DNA of 64,000 nt from Ferrithrix thermotolerans DSM 19514 (GTDB lineage Bacteria; Actinomycetota; Acidimicrobiia; Acidimicrobiales; Acidimicrobiaceae), in the NCBI RefSeq assembly GCF_900128965.1, contig NZ_FQUL01000001.1, positions 47,932-111,931 on the forward strand, written 5' to 3'. The notes below the pieces were generated by a model. The model was not told where the DNA came from. It searched no databases and was given only the letters and a program-made list of their open reading frames with translations. Below are positions 17,173 through 26,565 of this stretch, one piece after another. Each line of letters starts with the position of its first letter. The stretch's first letter is position 1. The translations under genes were made by a program, and so were the position numbers.

Positions 17173-18987
17173 TTATCCAAAGGTACGGTCTATCTCACCA
17201 GCAGCCAGGGCGTAGAGGCGGTTGTGTTCTTTCAGGTTCGCCTCCCTATCACTTGAGACCAGACCCACGAAGACTTTAGAGGGGTTGTCCCTACTAAGGG
17301 AGAGTACCCTCTCGATGTCACTAAGTGAGTTCAAGGTGTCGACTTCTATATCCATCCCTCCTATTACGGAGCGCAGATCGATACCCTGAGGTGTACCGAA
17401 GAGACGCTCAAACTCTCCTCTTTCGAGTCTCTCGTGCTGGGACAAGAACGAGAAGATAGCGCCTCCTTCGTTGTCGGTCACAAATATCACTCCCCCTTGA
17501 CCCTTTGAGTATAAAAGCGCAGTCAGATCATACAAAAAGGCAAGGTCTCCGATCAAAAGCACACTAAGACTCTTGGATCTCTGTCGACTCCAAGCATACG
17601 AAGCCCCAAAGAACGATGAGATTACGCCGTCGATACCGTTTGCGCCTCTGTTAGCCAATACCGAGACGGTGTTGTCTTTCATATCGGCAAAGAACTCTAC
17701 GTCCCTAATCGGCATAGAAGACGAAACAAACAGCATATCGTTTGAGGTAAGTTGTGACACAACCTCTCTAGCCAGGTGCGCTTCACCAAGCGGGAGGGAG
17801 CTCCTCCGAGCCTGTTCAAGGTCAGCGTCCAAAACTTCTTGCACAGCTTGCTCACCTTTTTGCCAAAGCTCGATCCAACTGCCATCCTTCTCCTGGTTTT
17901 CCATAGATTCAATTGCATTGCACCAGCTGATAAGCGTTGCCTCTGGGTCACCGTCCAAAAAGACGCTTGTGTCTCTACCTGGATCCACTCTCACCCCCGG
18001 AGGCAACAAAGCGACGGTCGTAGCACAACCTCCTCTGGAGATAGAGGATCGGGACAAGAACTCACTTACAACCTTGGAGGCCTGAGGTTCTCCCACCTTT
18101 AAGATCACGTTCGGTACAGCCTTCTCAGCGAACACTTTTGATCTAAGCAGTAGATCTCCTCCGCGCACAAACGTTACTCCCTTATTTTTGGCCCCAAATC
18201 TGTGATCGATCAAAACAGGCCATCCAAGCAACTCAGAGATACGACAAAGCGTCGCCTCAGATACGAACGATCTGCCACCTGCTACTATCAGACCCCTTTT
18301 TTTTGGGTTGATCTCCTCTTCGACGATCTCCAGAGGAATCACCCCCCTCTTCTTGTAGGTCCTTGAAACTACGGTCTTAGTTAACAATGCTTCTAAGGCT
18401 TCTGACTCCCCTTCTTCTTGGTCGTAGAGGGGTTCAGCAAAGGGAAGGTTCATATGAACGGGACCAGCTCCTAAAAACTCATCGGTTGCACTTGCAAAGG
18501 CCTGTGCCGCTAAGGAGGTCCAGACCCTTATATCAGCGACCGATGGTGCCGAGAAGAGGATCTTTGAGTTGCATACATCGTCAAAGAGAGTGATCTGGGA
18601 GATGGTCTGCGGAGATGCTATACCTTGCAGCTCTGGAGGCCGATCCGAAGTCGCCACTAAAAGAGGGATCTTTGAGTGAAAAGCCTCCGTTATCGCTGGC
18701 CTTAGCTCCGTCGCTGCGGTGCCTGAGGTAGTGATGAGTAGCGTCGGACGCAGCGACACCTTGGAGATGCCCAGAGCGTAAAAACCTGCCGACCTCTCGT
18801 CTAGCTTCACATGAAGCGCAATCCTTGCCTCTCGGTTTGTCGCAACGGCCATCGGAGTAGAACGGGATCCAGGCGATATAACGGCATCGGTCACGCCGAG
18901 GGACGCAAGGGCAGAAACTAGGGTTGTAGCGAGAGCCATATTGACCCCATCGATAGACAGGACGGACTCTTTGGCATCGTTTGACAT
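17173..18987 (-). CDS. menD: 2-succinyl-5-enolpyruvyl-6-hydroxy-3-cyclohexene-1-carboxylate synthase
   Basis: A 604-residue ThDP enzyme that condenses isochorismate with 2-oxoglutarate in menaquinone synthesis. Signatures include the N-terminal VISPGSRSTPMA (about 37-48), DERSAGFYALG (about 63-73, with the ThDP glutamate), TTSGTAATEL, SDRPPEL and a C-terminal GDLAFLYDL, the Mg/ThDP-binding GDx motif. It is divergent from the menH-like hydrolase, with overlapping 5' ends, and close to menA, menB and menE, so all known pathway steps here are in one cluster. AGGAG lies 12 bases before the ATG. Confidence 0.95.
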   Translation of the reverse strand: MSNDAKESVLSIDGVNMALATTLVSALASLGVTDAVISPGSRSTPMAVATNREARIALHVKLDERSAGFYALGISKVSLRPTLLITTSGTAATELRPAITEAFHSKIPLLVATSDRPPELQGIASPQTISQITLFDDVCNSKILFSAPSVADIRVWTSLAAQAFASATDEFLGAGPVHMNLPFAEPLYDQEEGESEALEALLTKTVVSRTYKKRGVIPLEIVEEEINPKKRGLIVAGGRSFVSEATLCRISELLGWPVLIDHRFGAKNKGVTFVRGGDLLLRSKVFAEKAVPNVILKVGEPQASKVVSEFLSRSSISRGGCATTVALLPPGVRVDPGRDTSVFLDGDPEATLISWCNAIESMENQEKDGSWIELWQKGEQAVQEVLDADLEQARRSSLPLGEAHLAREVVSQLTSNDMLFVSSSMPIRDVEFFADMKDNTVSVLANRGANGIDGVISSFFGASYAWSRQRSKSLSVLLIGDLAFLYDLTALLYSKGQGGVIFVTDNEGGAIFSFLSQHERLERGEFERLFGTPQGIDLRSVIGGMDIEVDTLNSLSDIERVLSLSRDNPSKVFVGLVSSDREANLKEHNRLYALAAGEIDRTFG

Positions 18988-19789
18988 TAAAAGATCAAGC
19001 TCCTTTTGTCACATAGACTTCCTAGAAGTCGCTAGGACCAGTAAAACCACCACCACTAGGCTGGTATTCCTTCACGGCTTCTCCCAGCAACCCCAAGTAT
19101 GGATGGCAACCGCACTACAGCTCTGTGATAAGTACCCAGCACGAGCGGATCTTGTATTTCTCCCAGGGCATGAAGGTTTAGACCACATGGCGACCAACAG
19201 AGAGGTTTTCCTCTTTGCGCTCGCAAAGTTTATAGGCGATGCACACGTTATCGCTTACTCCATGGGAGCAAGGCTTGTTCTATGGTCCCTGTCTCTCGCG
19301 CCTCGGATCGCAGAGCCATCCTCACTAACCCTTCTTAGTGGCCACAGTGGCCTGCAAAGTACTCATGATAGACCAAAGAGGTACAGCCAGGATCTGTCCC
19401 TTGCCCTTAGGCTCATGGAGATGGACAGGGATAGTTATCGTAGCTTTCTTATTGAATGGAACAAAAATCCAATCTTTGGCGAGCGAGTCCTCACGGAACG
19501 TGACCTCGACCTCAGAACCAGAGCTCACCCTCTCGGAGTCGGAAGCGCCCTGGCAGAGTACTCAACGGCGCTACAGCCAAACACGCTGTCGGCATTTAGA
19601 GAACTTGATTGCCCAAAGCACCTCTTCGTAGGGTCAAAAGATGAGAAGTATAAGATCATCGCGAACCAAATGATAAAGGCCGACCCAAGGGCCAAAGTGG
19701 AGGTGGTACAGGACTCTTCGCACGATGTTCTAGCAAGCGCACCAAGAGTTATCCTCTCTCATCTGGATAGGTTGTTGCATGAAGTCTAA
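18971..19789 (+). CDS. menH: Alpha/beta hydrolase, MenH-like (SHCHC synthase candidate)
   Basis: A 272-residue alpha/beta-hydrolase beginning soon before the strand TTTRLVFLHGFSQQ. AYSMGARL gives the nucleophilic Ser in the Ser-Met-Gly context used by MenH, LFVGSKDEKY the acid and QDSSHDVL the His. MenH eliminates pyruvate from the MenD product; its location beside menD supports that role, although divergent orientation and alternative family members leave doubt. The start is uncertain: TTG 18971 has AGGA seven bases upstream and overlaps menD by 17 bases, while TTG 18941 would overlap by 47. Confidence 0.72.
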   Translation: MASFDIKRSSSFCHIDFLEVARTSKTTTTRLVFLHGFSQQPQVWMATALQLCDKYPARADLVFLPGHEGLDHMATNREVFLFALAKFIGDAHVIAYSMGARLVLWSLSLAPRIAEPSSLTLLSGHSGLQSTHDRPKRYSQDLSLALRLMEMDRDSYRSFLIEWNKNPIFGERVLTERDLDLRTRAHPLGVGSALAEYSTALQPNTLSAFRELDCPKHLFVGSKDEKYKIIANQMIKADPRAKVEVVQDSSHDVLASAPRVILSHLDRLLHEV

Positions 19790-19807
19790 AAAAGACTCGA
19801 ATTCACT

Positions 19808-20698
19808 CTAGAGAATTACCTTAGACAAAACGACACCGAGAGACAGCAGCATCGACACGTAAAGCACAACCTTTGAGGTACCGCCCAAGACAGCTATGAG
19901 GTCTTTCCCCATACCACCTGAACGCACAACCTTTACCGCAGACGCAGCAGCAGGGATAGACACAAGAGATAGTAACGCAATAGGGTACCTAAAGGCCAAG
20001 GCGACGCAGAGAAGGTAGGACACCACCACTAAAGTAATGTAGAACACCCTGGTCCGAGAGTCGCCAAGACGAACCGCCAACGTCAACTTGTTGGTCTCTT
20101 TGTCAGTAGGAATATCTCTCAGGTTATTTGCGACAAGGACGGCGGTTATAAGAAGCCCCTCGACAACACCAGCGGCTACGACCTCTAGATCTACGGAGTT
20201 TGCCTGGACGTAAAAGGTGAACACGGTCTCTACGAGGCCAAAGAATAAAAAGGTGAAGACCTCGCCAAAGCCTAAGTACCCATAGGGCCTTTTTCCTCCC
20301 GTATAGTACCAACCTGCCGCAATCGACGCCATACCAACAAAGATCAGCCACCAGTGACTAAGAAACACAAGGATTAGACCAAAGACCGCCGCAACAAAAA
20401 ACGATATGACCGCTGCGGCCTTTACGGATCTGGGTTCAAAGGTCTTAGAGGCCACAAGCCGCTTGGGTCCATTACGGTTCTCATCGGTGCCCCGAATCCC
20501 ATCTGAATAGTCGTTTGCGTAGTTCGTCCCGATCTGCAGGAAAAGGGCGACGAAGACCGCAACAACCTCTTTGAGGAGATCGAAGTGTCCAGACCCATAG
20601 GCTAGAGCACCTCCAAGCACAGCTGGACCAACAGAGGCCGGCAAGGTACGAGGCCTCGAACCTGCCACCCAGTCTTTGAGATCTTGCCGAAGAGCCAT
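19808..20698 (-). CDS. menA: 1,4-dihydroxy-2-naphthoate polyprenyltransferase
   Basis: A 296-residue UbiA-family integral membrane prenyltransferase that attaches the isoprenoid chain to DHNA. The first Asp-rich motif is NYANDYSDGIRGTD and the second is NNLRDIPTDKETNK; the opening WVAGSRPRTLPASVGP is typical of MenA. About eight or nine hydrophobic helices fill the rest. The ATG at 20698 is four bases after the menB stop; a longer frame to 20809 would overlap menB and adds a Cys/Lys-rich stretch unlike a MenA start. Translationally coupled to menB. Confidence 0.95.
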   Translation of the reverse strand: MALRQDLKDWVAGSRPRTLPASVGPAVLGGALAYGSGHFDLLKEVVAVFVALFLQIGTNYANDYSDGIRGTDENRNGPKRLVASKTFEPRSVKAAAVISFFVAAVFGLILVFLSHWWLIFVGMASIAAGWYYTGGKRPYGYLGFGEVFTFLFFGLVETVFTFYVQANSVDLEVVAAGVVEGLLITAVLVANNLRDIPTDKETNKLTLAVRLGDSRTRVFYITLVVVSYLLCVALAFRYPIALLSLVSIPAAASAVKVVRSGGMGKDLIAVLGGTSKVVLYVSMLLSLGVVLSKVIL

Positions 20699-20702
20699 AA
20701 CT

Positions 20703-21545
20703 TTAGGGTCGTCTAGGGAACTTAGAGAAGTCAGGACGTCTCTTTTGCACGTAGGCGTCTCGACCTTCTTGGGCTTCTTCGGACATGTAAAACAACATTG
20801 TGGCGTCACCAGCTAACTGCTGCACCCCAGCTAGTCCCTCATCAGCCGCGTTGAAAGAGGCCTTCAGCATACGAAGAGCGATAGGCGAGAGCTCAAGCAT
20901 CTCATGAGCCCACTTTATGGTCTCTTCTTCTAGTTTCTCTAGAGGTACGACCGCATTTACGAGGCCCCACTCATAGGCCTGCTGTGCGTCGTACTGCCGA
21001 CAGAGGAACCATATCTCCTTGGCCCGCTTAAGGCCGATCGTCCTGGCAAGAAGACCTGCTCCGTACCCACCGTCGAAGCTTCCGACCCTTGGACCTGTCT
21101 GACCAAATCGAGCGTTGTCAGCTGCGATAGTTAAATCGCATACCAGATGGAGAACGTGACCACCACCAATTGCATATCCAGCCACCATAGCGATCACCGG
21201 TTTTGGCAGACGGCGAATCTGTACCTGGAGATCAAGAACGTTTAGTCGGCCTACACCGTGGCGCGCAACCTCATCGGACCCTATGTAGCCGTCGTCCCCT
21301 CGGATCCTTTGGTCTCCTCCAGAGCAAAACGCTAGTGGTCCTTCTCCTGTAAGGATAACCACACCCACAGAGATGTCGTCCCTAGCGAGACGGAATGCGT
21401 CTTCAAGTTCAAAGAGAGTCTGTGGCCGAAAAGCGTTCCTAACCTCAGGTCGAGCGATAGTGATCTTAGCTATCCCGTCACCGGACACCTCGTACCTTAT
21501 GTCTTTATAACTTTTCACACTAGACCACTTCACAGAGTCAGACAC
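20703..21545 (-). CDS. menB: 1,4-dihydroxy-2-naphthoyl-CoA synthase
   Basis: A 280-residue crotonase-fold enzyme closing the naphthoate ring. CSGGDQ at about 74-79 (the MenB form of the oxyanion-hole segment), AGYAIGGGH (about 122-130) and GSFDGGYG (about 155-162) are MenB-specific, as is the C-terminal [14 protein letters not shown]. Followed by menA after four bases and divergent from menE. Confidence 0.96.
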   Translation of the reverse strand: MSDSVKWSSVKSYKDIRYEVSGDGIAKITIARPEVRNAFRPQTLFELEDAFRLARDDISVGVVILTGEGPLAFCSGGDQRIRGDDGYIGSDEVARHGVGRLNVLDLQVQIRRLPKPVIAMVAGYAIGGGHVLHLVCDLTIAADNARFGQTGPRVGSFDGGYGAGLLARTIGLKRAKEIWFLCRQYDAQQAYEWGLVNAVVPLEKLEEETIKWAHEMLELSPIALRMLKASFNAADEGLAGVQQLAGDATMLFYMSEEAQEGRDAYVQKRRPDFSKFPRRP

Positions 21546-21672
21546 CTTAGATCAACCCTCACTTTCGGTAGAGGTCGCAACGGCCAGATCTCTTGGAGCC
21601 CCGCATCAGAGGCTGCTTCTTTGTTATGAGATTTACGGCGAAAAGCGCTCTACTCCTTATAGCTTCAACTAT

Positions 21673-22815
21673 GTGAACGAATTAGTAGCCATATTACTTC
21701 CAAGAAGCGACATACTAGTTTCGGCGATCGACTCGGTGATGCAAAGCGGAGATGCCTTTTGTGTGATCGATACTCGGTATCCGAAAAAGCAGATCGAGAG
21801 ACTACTTAGCACGGCCGAACCCACCCAGATAATCGACGACCCTTCGCTCCTTCGAACGAGGCACGCTGGAGGGAGAAAGGTCGAGAACAAAGACGCCTAT
21901 GTGGTATTTACCTCAGGGACCACGGGCGAACCCAAGGGGGTGGTCCATACACTAGATTCCATGCAGGCTTCCGCCAAGGCCACGAACCAGAGAATGGGGG
22001 TAGATCCTAGTAACGATCACTGGATCTGCGCTCTGCCTCCTAGTCACGTCGGAGGGCTCTCAATTATAACCCGTTCGCTTCTAAGTGGAACGAGGGTCAG
22101 CGTAATAGAGGGGTTCGACCAGGACGAGATCAAAAAGAGGCAGCGTGACGGCGCAAACCTCATCGCTGTCGTAACCTCAGCACTTAATAAGATTGAACCA
22201 AAAGACTACAAAGTCGTGCTACTTGGCGCTCAGGCACCCCCTTCAAATCTTCCCGATAACTTCCTCGTCACCTATGGAATGACAGAGACGGGATCGGGTG
22301 TGGTCTACAACGACTACCCTCTCCCAAGCGTTACGGTAAAGGAGGCTGAGGACGGTGAACTGCTAATAGATGCTCCGATGCTGGCGCGCTCCTATCGAGA
22401 CGGAAGAGAGGTAAGAGGCGTAGATGGTTTCTATCGAAGCGGAGATGTAGGCTCCGTTGCTCCTGATGGACGGGTTAGTGTTGTTGGAAGAAGATCAGAG
22501 ATGATCAACTCCGGCGGTGAGAAGCTGTTTCCAACACCTATAGAGCAGTCGATAGAGGCCCACCCTTCTGTGAAAGAGGCGGCGGTATTTGGCTACCCAG
22601 ATCGCCGATGGGGAGAGGCGGTAGCCGCCGCTATCGTGCTAGTGGAGGGCACTAGAGCTCCCACGCAGGAAGAACTAAAGGAGCTCGTCTCAAACGACGT
22701 GGCTCCTTGGGCCTATCCCAGATACATCTTCTTCGTCGACTCCATACCAAGAACCCCTCTCGGAAAGATTCAGCGACGCGCTTTGGCCGAGTCTCTAATA
22801 GACAAGTCGCAGTAA
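21673..22815 (+). CDS. menE: o-Succinylbenzoate--CoA ligase
   Basis: An adenylate-forming enzyme of 380 residues from the GTG at 21673. The core motif VVFTSGTTGEPKG is at about 77-89, YGMTETGSG and the hinge SGDVGSV follow, with the C-terminal lysine motif PRTPLGKIQRRAL. It activates o-succinylbenzoate for MenB. The start is doubtful: the same frame stays open about 54 codons upstream and reads like coding sequence (LLLCYEIYGEKR, then STPYSFNY), yet has no ATG, GTG or TTG. The short N-terminus resembles mycobacterial MenE. It is divergent from menB (127 bases between starts). Confidence 0.9.
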   Translation: MNELVAILLPRSDILVSAIDSVMQSGDAFCVIDTRYPKKQIERLLSTAEPTQIIDDPSLLRTRHAGGRKVENKDAYVVFTSGTTGEPKGVVHTLDSMQASAKATNQRMGVDPSNDHWICALPPSHVGGLSIITRSLLSGTRVSVIEGFDQDEIKKRQRDGANLIAVVTSALNKIEPKDYKVVLLGAQAPPSNLPDNFLVTYGMTETGSGVVYNDYPLPSVTVKEAEDGELLIDAPMLARSYRDGREVRGVDGFYRSGDVGSVAPDGRVSVVGRRSEMINSGGEKLFPTPIEQSIEAHPSVKEAAVFGYPDRRWGEAVAAAIVLVEGTRAPTQEELKELVSNDVAPWAYPRYIFFVDSIPRTPLGKIQRRALAESLIDKSQ

Positions 22816-23249
22816 CCGTGGAGGTCACCACCGCATAAACACCAGAGACATAGCCAAGGTATGTCTCTTCAGATCCAGTGTTTGTAAAGACTGATCAATA
22901 GCTGTCGTTATCGTAAGAGTTGCTCATCGCCCGAGAGACATCTCGCCTGAAGGCTACATCTAGAGGCTCAGGCAGGAGCGGTATACATCGATATGGTAGT
23001 TGAACGATCCTCATAGGCAGGTCTTTGCAAGAGATACATCTTGGCCGTAGCTCCGAGAGAACCATCGTGGAAAATCCAAGACATCCATTGACATTTGCAG
23101 GTGGGGAGATGGATGAGGCTGGGTAGCCCAGCGACTAGGGGAACTATGGAGTTTAGGTGAGAATTAGTACTTTAGATCCAGATACAAATCACGTCTATGG
23201 CCTCTGCGCAGCTCTATCGATCTCCCGACCCCCATCTTTAGCATGAGTC
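22816..23249. other. Non-coding stretch between menE and the SDR gene
   Basis: About 430 bases with no supported gene. Two short minus-strand frames (about 22900-23090) read somewhat like protein in parts but lack ribosome-binding sites and family motifs, so they could be gene remnants. No terminator or RNA structure is recognised. Confidence 0.35.
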
Positions 23250-24008
23250 TCACACAAGTAGGGCTCCGCCATCGACCACTAAGTTGGCTCCCGTAATCCA
23301 CTCAGACAGCGAGGATGCCAGGAACAAGGCAGTGTTTGCAATGTCAGGAGTCTCTCCTATTCGCCGAAGTGGCAGAGTTGAGGCTAACGCCTCTTCGTAG
23401 CTGTCGACGAGCACCTTGGCCATATCTGTCCGTACAAGACCGGGAGCGATCGAATTCACCCTCACCTTAGGTCCCATCTCTGCGGCTAGCTGTTTGGTTA
23501 GGTGGATGACCGCCGCCTTAGAGACGTTGTAGAAACCGATACCGCTTCCTACCGACATCCCACCTATCGAGGCTATGTTAATCACCGTTCCACCTGTGCC
23601 GTCTTTCCAGTGAAGATCCCAGACCGCTTGCGTCCAGCGCATCAAAGAGACTACATTCACCGTCAGAATTTTCTCCATCTGTTCTTTGGAGACGGTGAGG
23701 ATCGGACCATAGTGAGGATTGGTCGCAGCGTTGTTGACAAGGATATCGAGCCGTCCCATCTCAGAGATCACCGACTCTACGACAGAAAATGGAAGATCGA
23801 GGTCTGAGGCGTTGCCAACCCTGTAACTTATCCTCGCAAGCGGAGCCACCTCCAAGATCTCGTCTCGAGCTTTGATGAGAGACTCTTCTCGCCTGGAGAA
23901 GATAACGACGTCCGCTCCGGCAACAGCAAAGGTCTTGGCGATCTCGAATCCTATTCCTCGTGATCCACCGGTTACAACTGCCACTTTTCCAACTAAAGAG
24001 ATGTCCAT
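23250..24008 (-). CDS. Short-chain dehydrogenase/reductase
   Basis: A 252-residue classical SDR with cofactor motif TGGSRGIG (13-20), NNAA (92-95), catalytic Ser147, Tyr160 and Lys164 (YNVSK), and the C-terminal GANLVVDGG ending. An Arg pair after the second strand (FSRREE) suggests NADP(H). It resembles 3-oxoacyl-ACP-reductase-like enzymes, but the substrate is unknown. Upstream of the ATG, TACACT lies six bases before the start, which would fit leaderless transcription. Confidence 0.9.
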   Translation of the reverse strand: MDISLVGKVAVVTGGSRGIGFEIAKTFAVAGADVVIFSRREESLIKARDEILEVAPLARISYRVGNASDLDLPFSVVESVISEMGRLDILVNNAATNPHYGPILTVSKEQMEKILTVNVVSLMRWTQAVWDLHWKDGTGGTVINIASIGGMSVGSGIGFYNVSKAAVIHLTKQLAAEMGPKVRVNSIAPGLVRTDMAKVLVDSYEEALASTLPLRRIGETPDIANTALFLASSLSEWITGANLVVDGGALLV

Positions 24009-24099
24009 CGGACTAGTGTAACCAAGCTAGCAGAGCTTCTCCCGTCACCCATGAACAGTATCTAAAGCAACCCAAATGATGGTCTATGAAAAGCGACGT

Positions 24100-24423
24100 T
24101 CAGATACTTCCATCTCTCTCCACGACAAGCACCTTTGCCACGCCCTCGGGATAGGCAACATGATGGGTCCCTTCAGATGCAAAAAATATATCTCCTACGC
24201 GTAGTTGCGCGACCTCTTCCTTATCATGGTCTATCTAGTGCATGTTTAGAGCACCTTTTAGGACCACAAAGATCTCATCGCTGTAGTTGCCATGTTAGAC
24301 ATAAGGAGCGCTTGGATAATGGAGTTTCCTAGACGCAGCGTTAGTCACGGCGATGGGAAGTGATCCCTAAGGATTAGCTGAGCTAAAGTCACTGATTCGT
24401 ACTGTTTCCAATCTCTTCCCCAT
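24100..24423 (-). pseudogene. Cupin-domain protein gene broken by three in-frame stops
   Basis: One reading frame runs from ATG 24423 (MGKRLETVRISDF) to TGA 24102-24100, 108 codons in all, with internal stops TAG at 24369-24367, TAA at 24297-24295 and TAG at 24237-24235 and no frameshift. The frame still encodes a cupin: DEIFVVLKGALNMH, then VAQLRVGDIFFASEGTHH, then AYPEGVAKVLVVERDGSI. The context of the last stop (MH-stop-IDHD) suggests a former Trp codon. The gene is clearly decayed by point changes only. It lies between the SDR gene and the YyaL-like gene. Confidence 0.85.
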
Positions 24424-24549
24424 CGACAGATACATCTGCACGCTTTGGACTGAAGCGAAAAGCTGAACCAGAGCTTCAAAGCTACCAAAGTCCGCACATC
24501 TCAAAAAGCTCGCAGCTAACGATCGCAAATTATCATCTAACCTTGAACT

Positions 24550-26565
24550 ATGCACGATAACGACCAGCCGCAGGGAGCTTCCGCAAAGAGATTAGAGGGG
24601 GCTTTGTCTCCCTATCTACAGCATCATGCCCACAACCCAGTTGACTGGTGGCCGTTCTCCGATGAAGCACTACTAGAGGCAAGGACAAAGGATCTACCGC
24701 TATTTATATCGATAGGATACTCATCGTGCCACTGGTGTCATGTCATGGAGAACGAGTGCTTCGAAGACATCGAGGTAGCGGCTCTAATCAACTCGACCAC
24801 TATTCCGATAAAGGTCGACAGAGAGGAGCGGCCGGACATCGATGCGATCTACATGGAAGCCTTGCAAGCGATGTCCGGCTCTGGGGGTTGGCCCATGACC
24901 ATCTTTGCCACCCCCGATGGAAGGCCCTTCTTTGCAGCCACATACCTTCCAAAACACCCCAGAGGCTCTATGCCCGGACTCATGCAGATACTCGAGGCGG
25001 TTTCAAAAGCTTGGAACGACCGACGAAGCGAGCTAATAGACGAAGCAGAACGGATCACTAAAGCCATAAGAGCTCGTTCTACCTATGCCGGCGCATCCAT
25101 AAAGGTCGACGAATATAACGATCCTTACGAAGCGGTGCAGAGATCCGTCTCTGAGTTCCTAAGCGTATACGACAAAGAGTGGGGCGGCTTTGGACGAGCC
25201 CCAAAGTTTCCCCAACCTGCCGTTGTTGAACTCCTGTTGAATCACTTCAGGGTAACAAAAGACCACACCGCCCTAGATGCAGCGACGCATACTCTGGACA
25301 AGATATATCGGGGTGGAGTCTTTGACCACATAGGCGGCGGGCTTTTTCGCTACTCGACTGATCGGTTCTGGATAGTACCACACTTTGAAAAGATGCTATA
25401 TGACCAGGCGGGCCTTCTGCGAGCGGCCACCTCTCACTACCTTCTAACCAAGGATTTGGCCGACCTTTACGTAATCAACAGGATCCATCACTACGTTTCA
25501 CAGACCCTTTATCGAGGCGATGGGGCCGTCTACTCTTCGCAGGATGCAGACTCTGAAGGCGAAGAAGGAGCCTACTACCTCTTTAGGGAGGCCGAGATCG
25601 AGGAGGTGCTCGGGGAAGATGCCGCTAGCTTCATCGGGGACTTTGGTGTAACCAAAGCTGGAAACTTCGAGGGAAGCAATATCTTGCACCGTGGTCCCGA
25701 CGGACCGATGGTACCTTCAGAGGCGACCGCTAGGTCAATTGCGCGTCTTGAGCAGTACAGGCGACTCAGAGTGCCTCCCGAGATCGACAAGAAGGTGTTG
25801 ACGGAGTGGAACGCTATGTGGGCAGGTGCTTTGTTTTACGCTGGCAGAGCTTTAGGGCGTCCTGACTTCATTAAAGAAGCCACAGAGGTCCTTCACTTCC
25901 TTCTTGAGAACCACTGCAACGAGAGCTTCAGCCTTATACACTCCTCTTACGAAGGAAGTAGCTCACCAGGCGGTTACCTTTCAGACTACGCTCATATCTC
26001 GTCGGCTCTGCTTGAGGCTTTCTTTGCGACCGCCGAACATCGATACGTAGATCTGGCTAGCTCTTTTGTTCGCTTCGCTATCGATCACTACTACGACACC
26101 GATGAAGGTGGATTCTACCTAGCAGATAAGGAAACCACGCTAATCGCCAACCCTAAAGAGATTCTCGATGGAGCAACACCATCATCTAACTCAGTACTGC
26201 TAAGAAGTATCGTTCGTATCGCCAGAGTCACAGACGATCCGACCCTGAACTCCGTCCTTCAAAGCTGCATAAGTTGGGGCAAGAAGGTTGCTCAACACTC
26301 AGCGTCAGGAACCGCAACCTTTGCACTGGCCGCCTATGAAGCTGAAGGAGGGTTAAACGAGCTTGTGATAGGAGATCAAGCCCCGAACGACCTGATCGAG
26401 TCGGTAAAAAAGATGTATCTCCCAAATACGCTGCTGTGTATAGGATCCTTCGGAGAAGGTCCTTTGTACGAAGGTCGTGACGAAAGGTATGCATACCTAT
26501 GTGAAGGATACTCCTGTAAACAACCTACACAGGACTTAGACGAACTAGAAGGGATGTTAGGTTGA
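24550..26565 (+). CDS. Thioredoxin-domain protein of the YyaL/DUF255 family
   Basis: A 671-residue protein. The N-terminal DUF255 thioredoxin-like domain carries SPYLQHHAHNPVDWW, a CHWC redox motif (Cys60-Cys63) in SSCHWCHVMENECFE, KVDREERPDID and SGGWPMTIF; the rest is an alpha/alpha toroid, with PHFEKMLYDQ and SQDADSEGEEGAYY characteristic of the family (relatives of human SPATA20). The biochemical role is not established. Its stop overlaps the TTG start of the next gene by four bases. Starts at ATG 24550; the upstream 130 bases contain only the cupin pseudogene 5' side. Confidence 0.93.
   Translation: MHDNDQPQGASAKRLEGALSPYLQHHAHNPVDWWPFSDEALLEARTKDLPLFISIGYSSCHWCHVMENECFEDIEVAALINSTTIPIKVDREERPDIDAIYMEALQAMSGSGGWPMTIFATPDGRPFFAATYLPKHPRGSMPGLMQILEAVSKAWNDRRSELIDEAERITKAIRARSTYAGASIKVDEYNDPYEAVQRSVSEFLSVYDKEWGGFGRAPKFPQPAVVELLLNHFRVTKDHTALDAATHTLDKIYRGGVFDHIGGGLFRYSTDRFWIVPHFEKMLYDQAGLLRAATSHYLLTKDLADLYVINRIHHYVSQTLYRGDGAVYSSQDADSEGEEGAYYLFREAEIEEVLGEDAASFIGDFGVTKAGNFEGSNILHRGPDGPMVPSEATARSIARLEQYRRLRVPPEIDKKVLTEWNAMWAGALFYAGRALGRPDFIKEATEVLHFLLENHCNESFSLIHSSYEGSSSPGGYLSDYAHISSALLEAFFATAEHRYVDLASSFVRFAIDHYYDTDEGGFYLADKETTLIANPKEILDGATPSSNSVLLRSIVRIARVTDDPTLNSVLQSCISWGKKVAQHSASGTATFALAAYEAEGGLNELVIGDQAPNDLIESVKKMYLPNTLLCIGSFGEGPLYEGRDERYAYLCEGYSCKQPTQDLDELEGMLG

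Noticed and set aside
22900-23090. Short minus frames between menE and the SDR gene
   Set aside because: Partly protein-like but without start signals or a family match.
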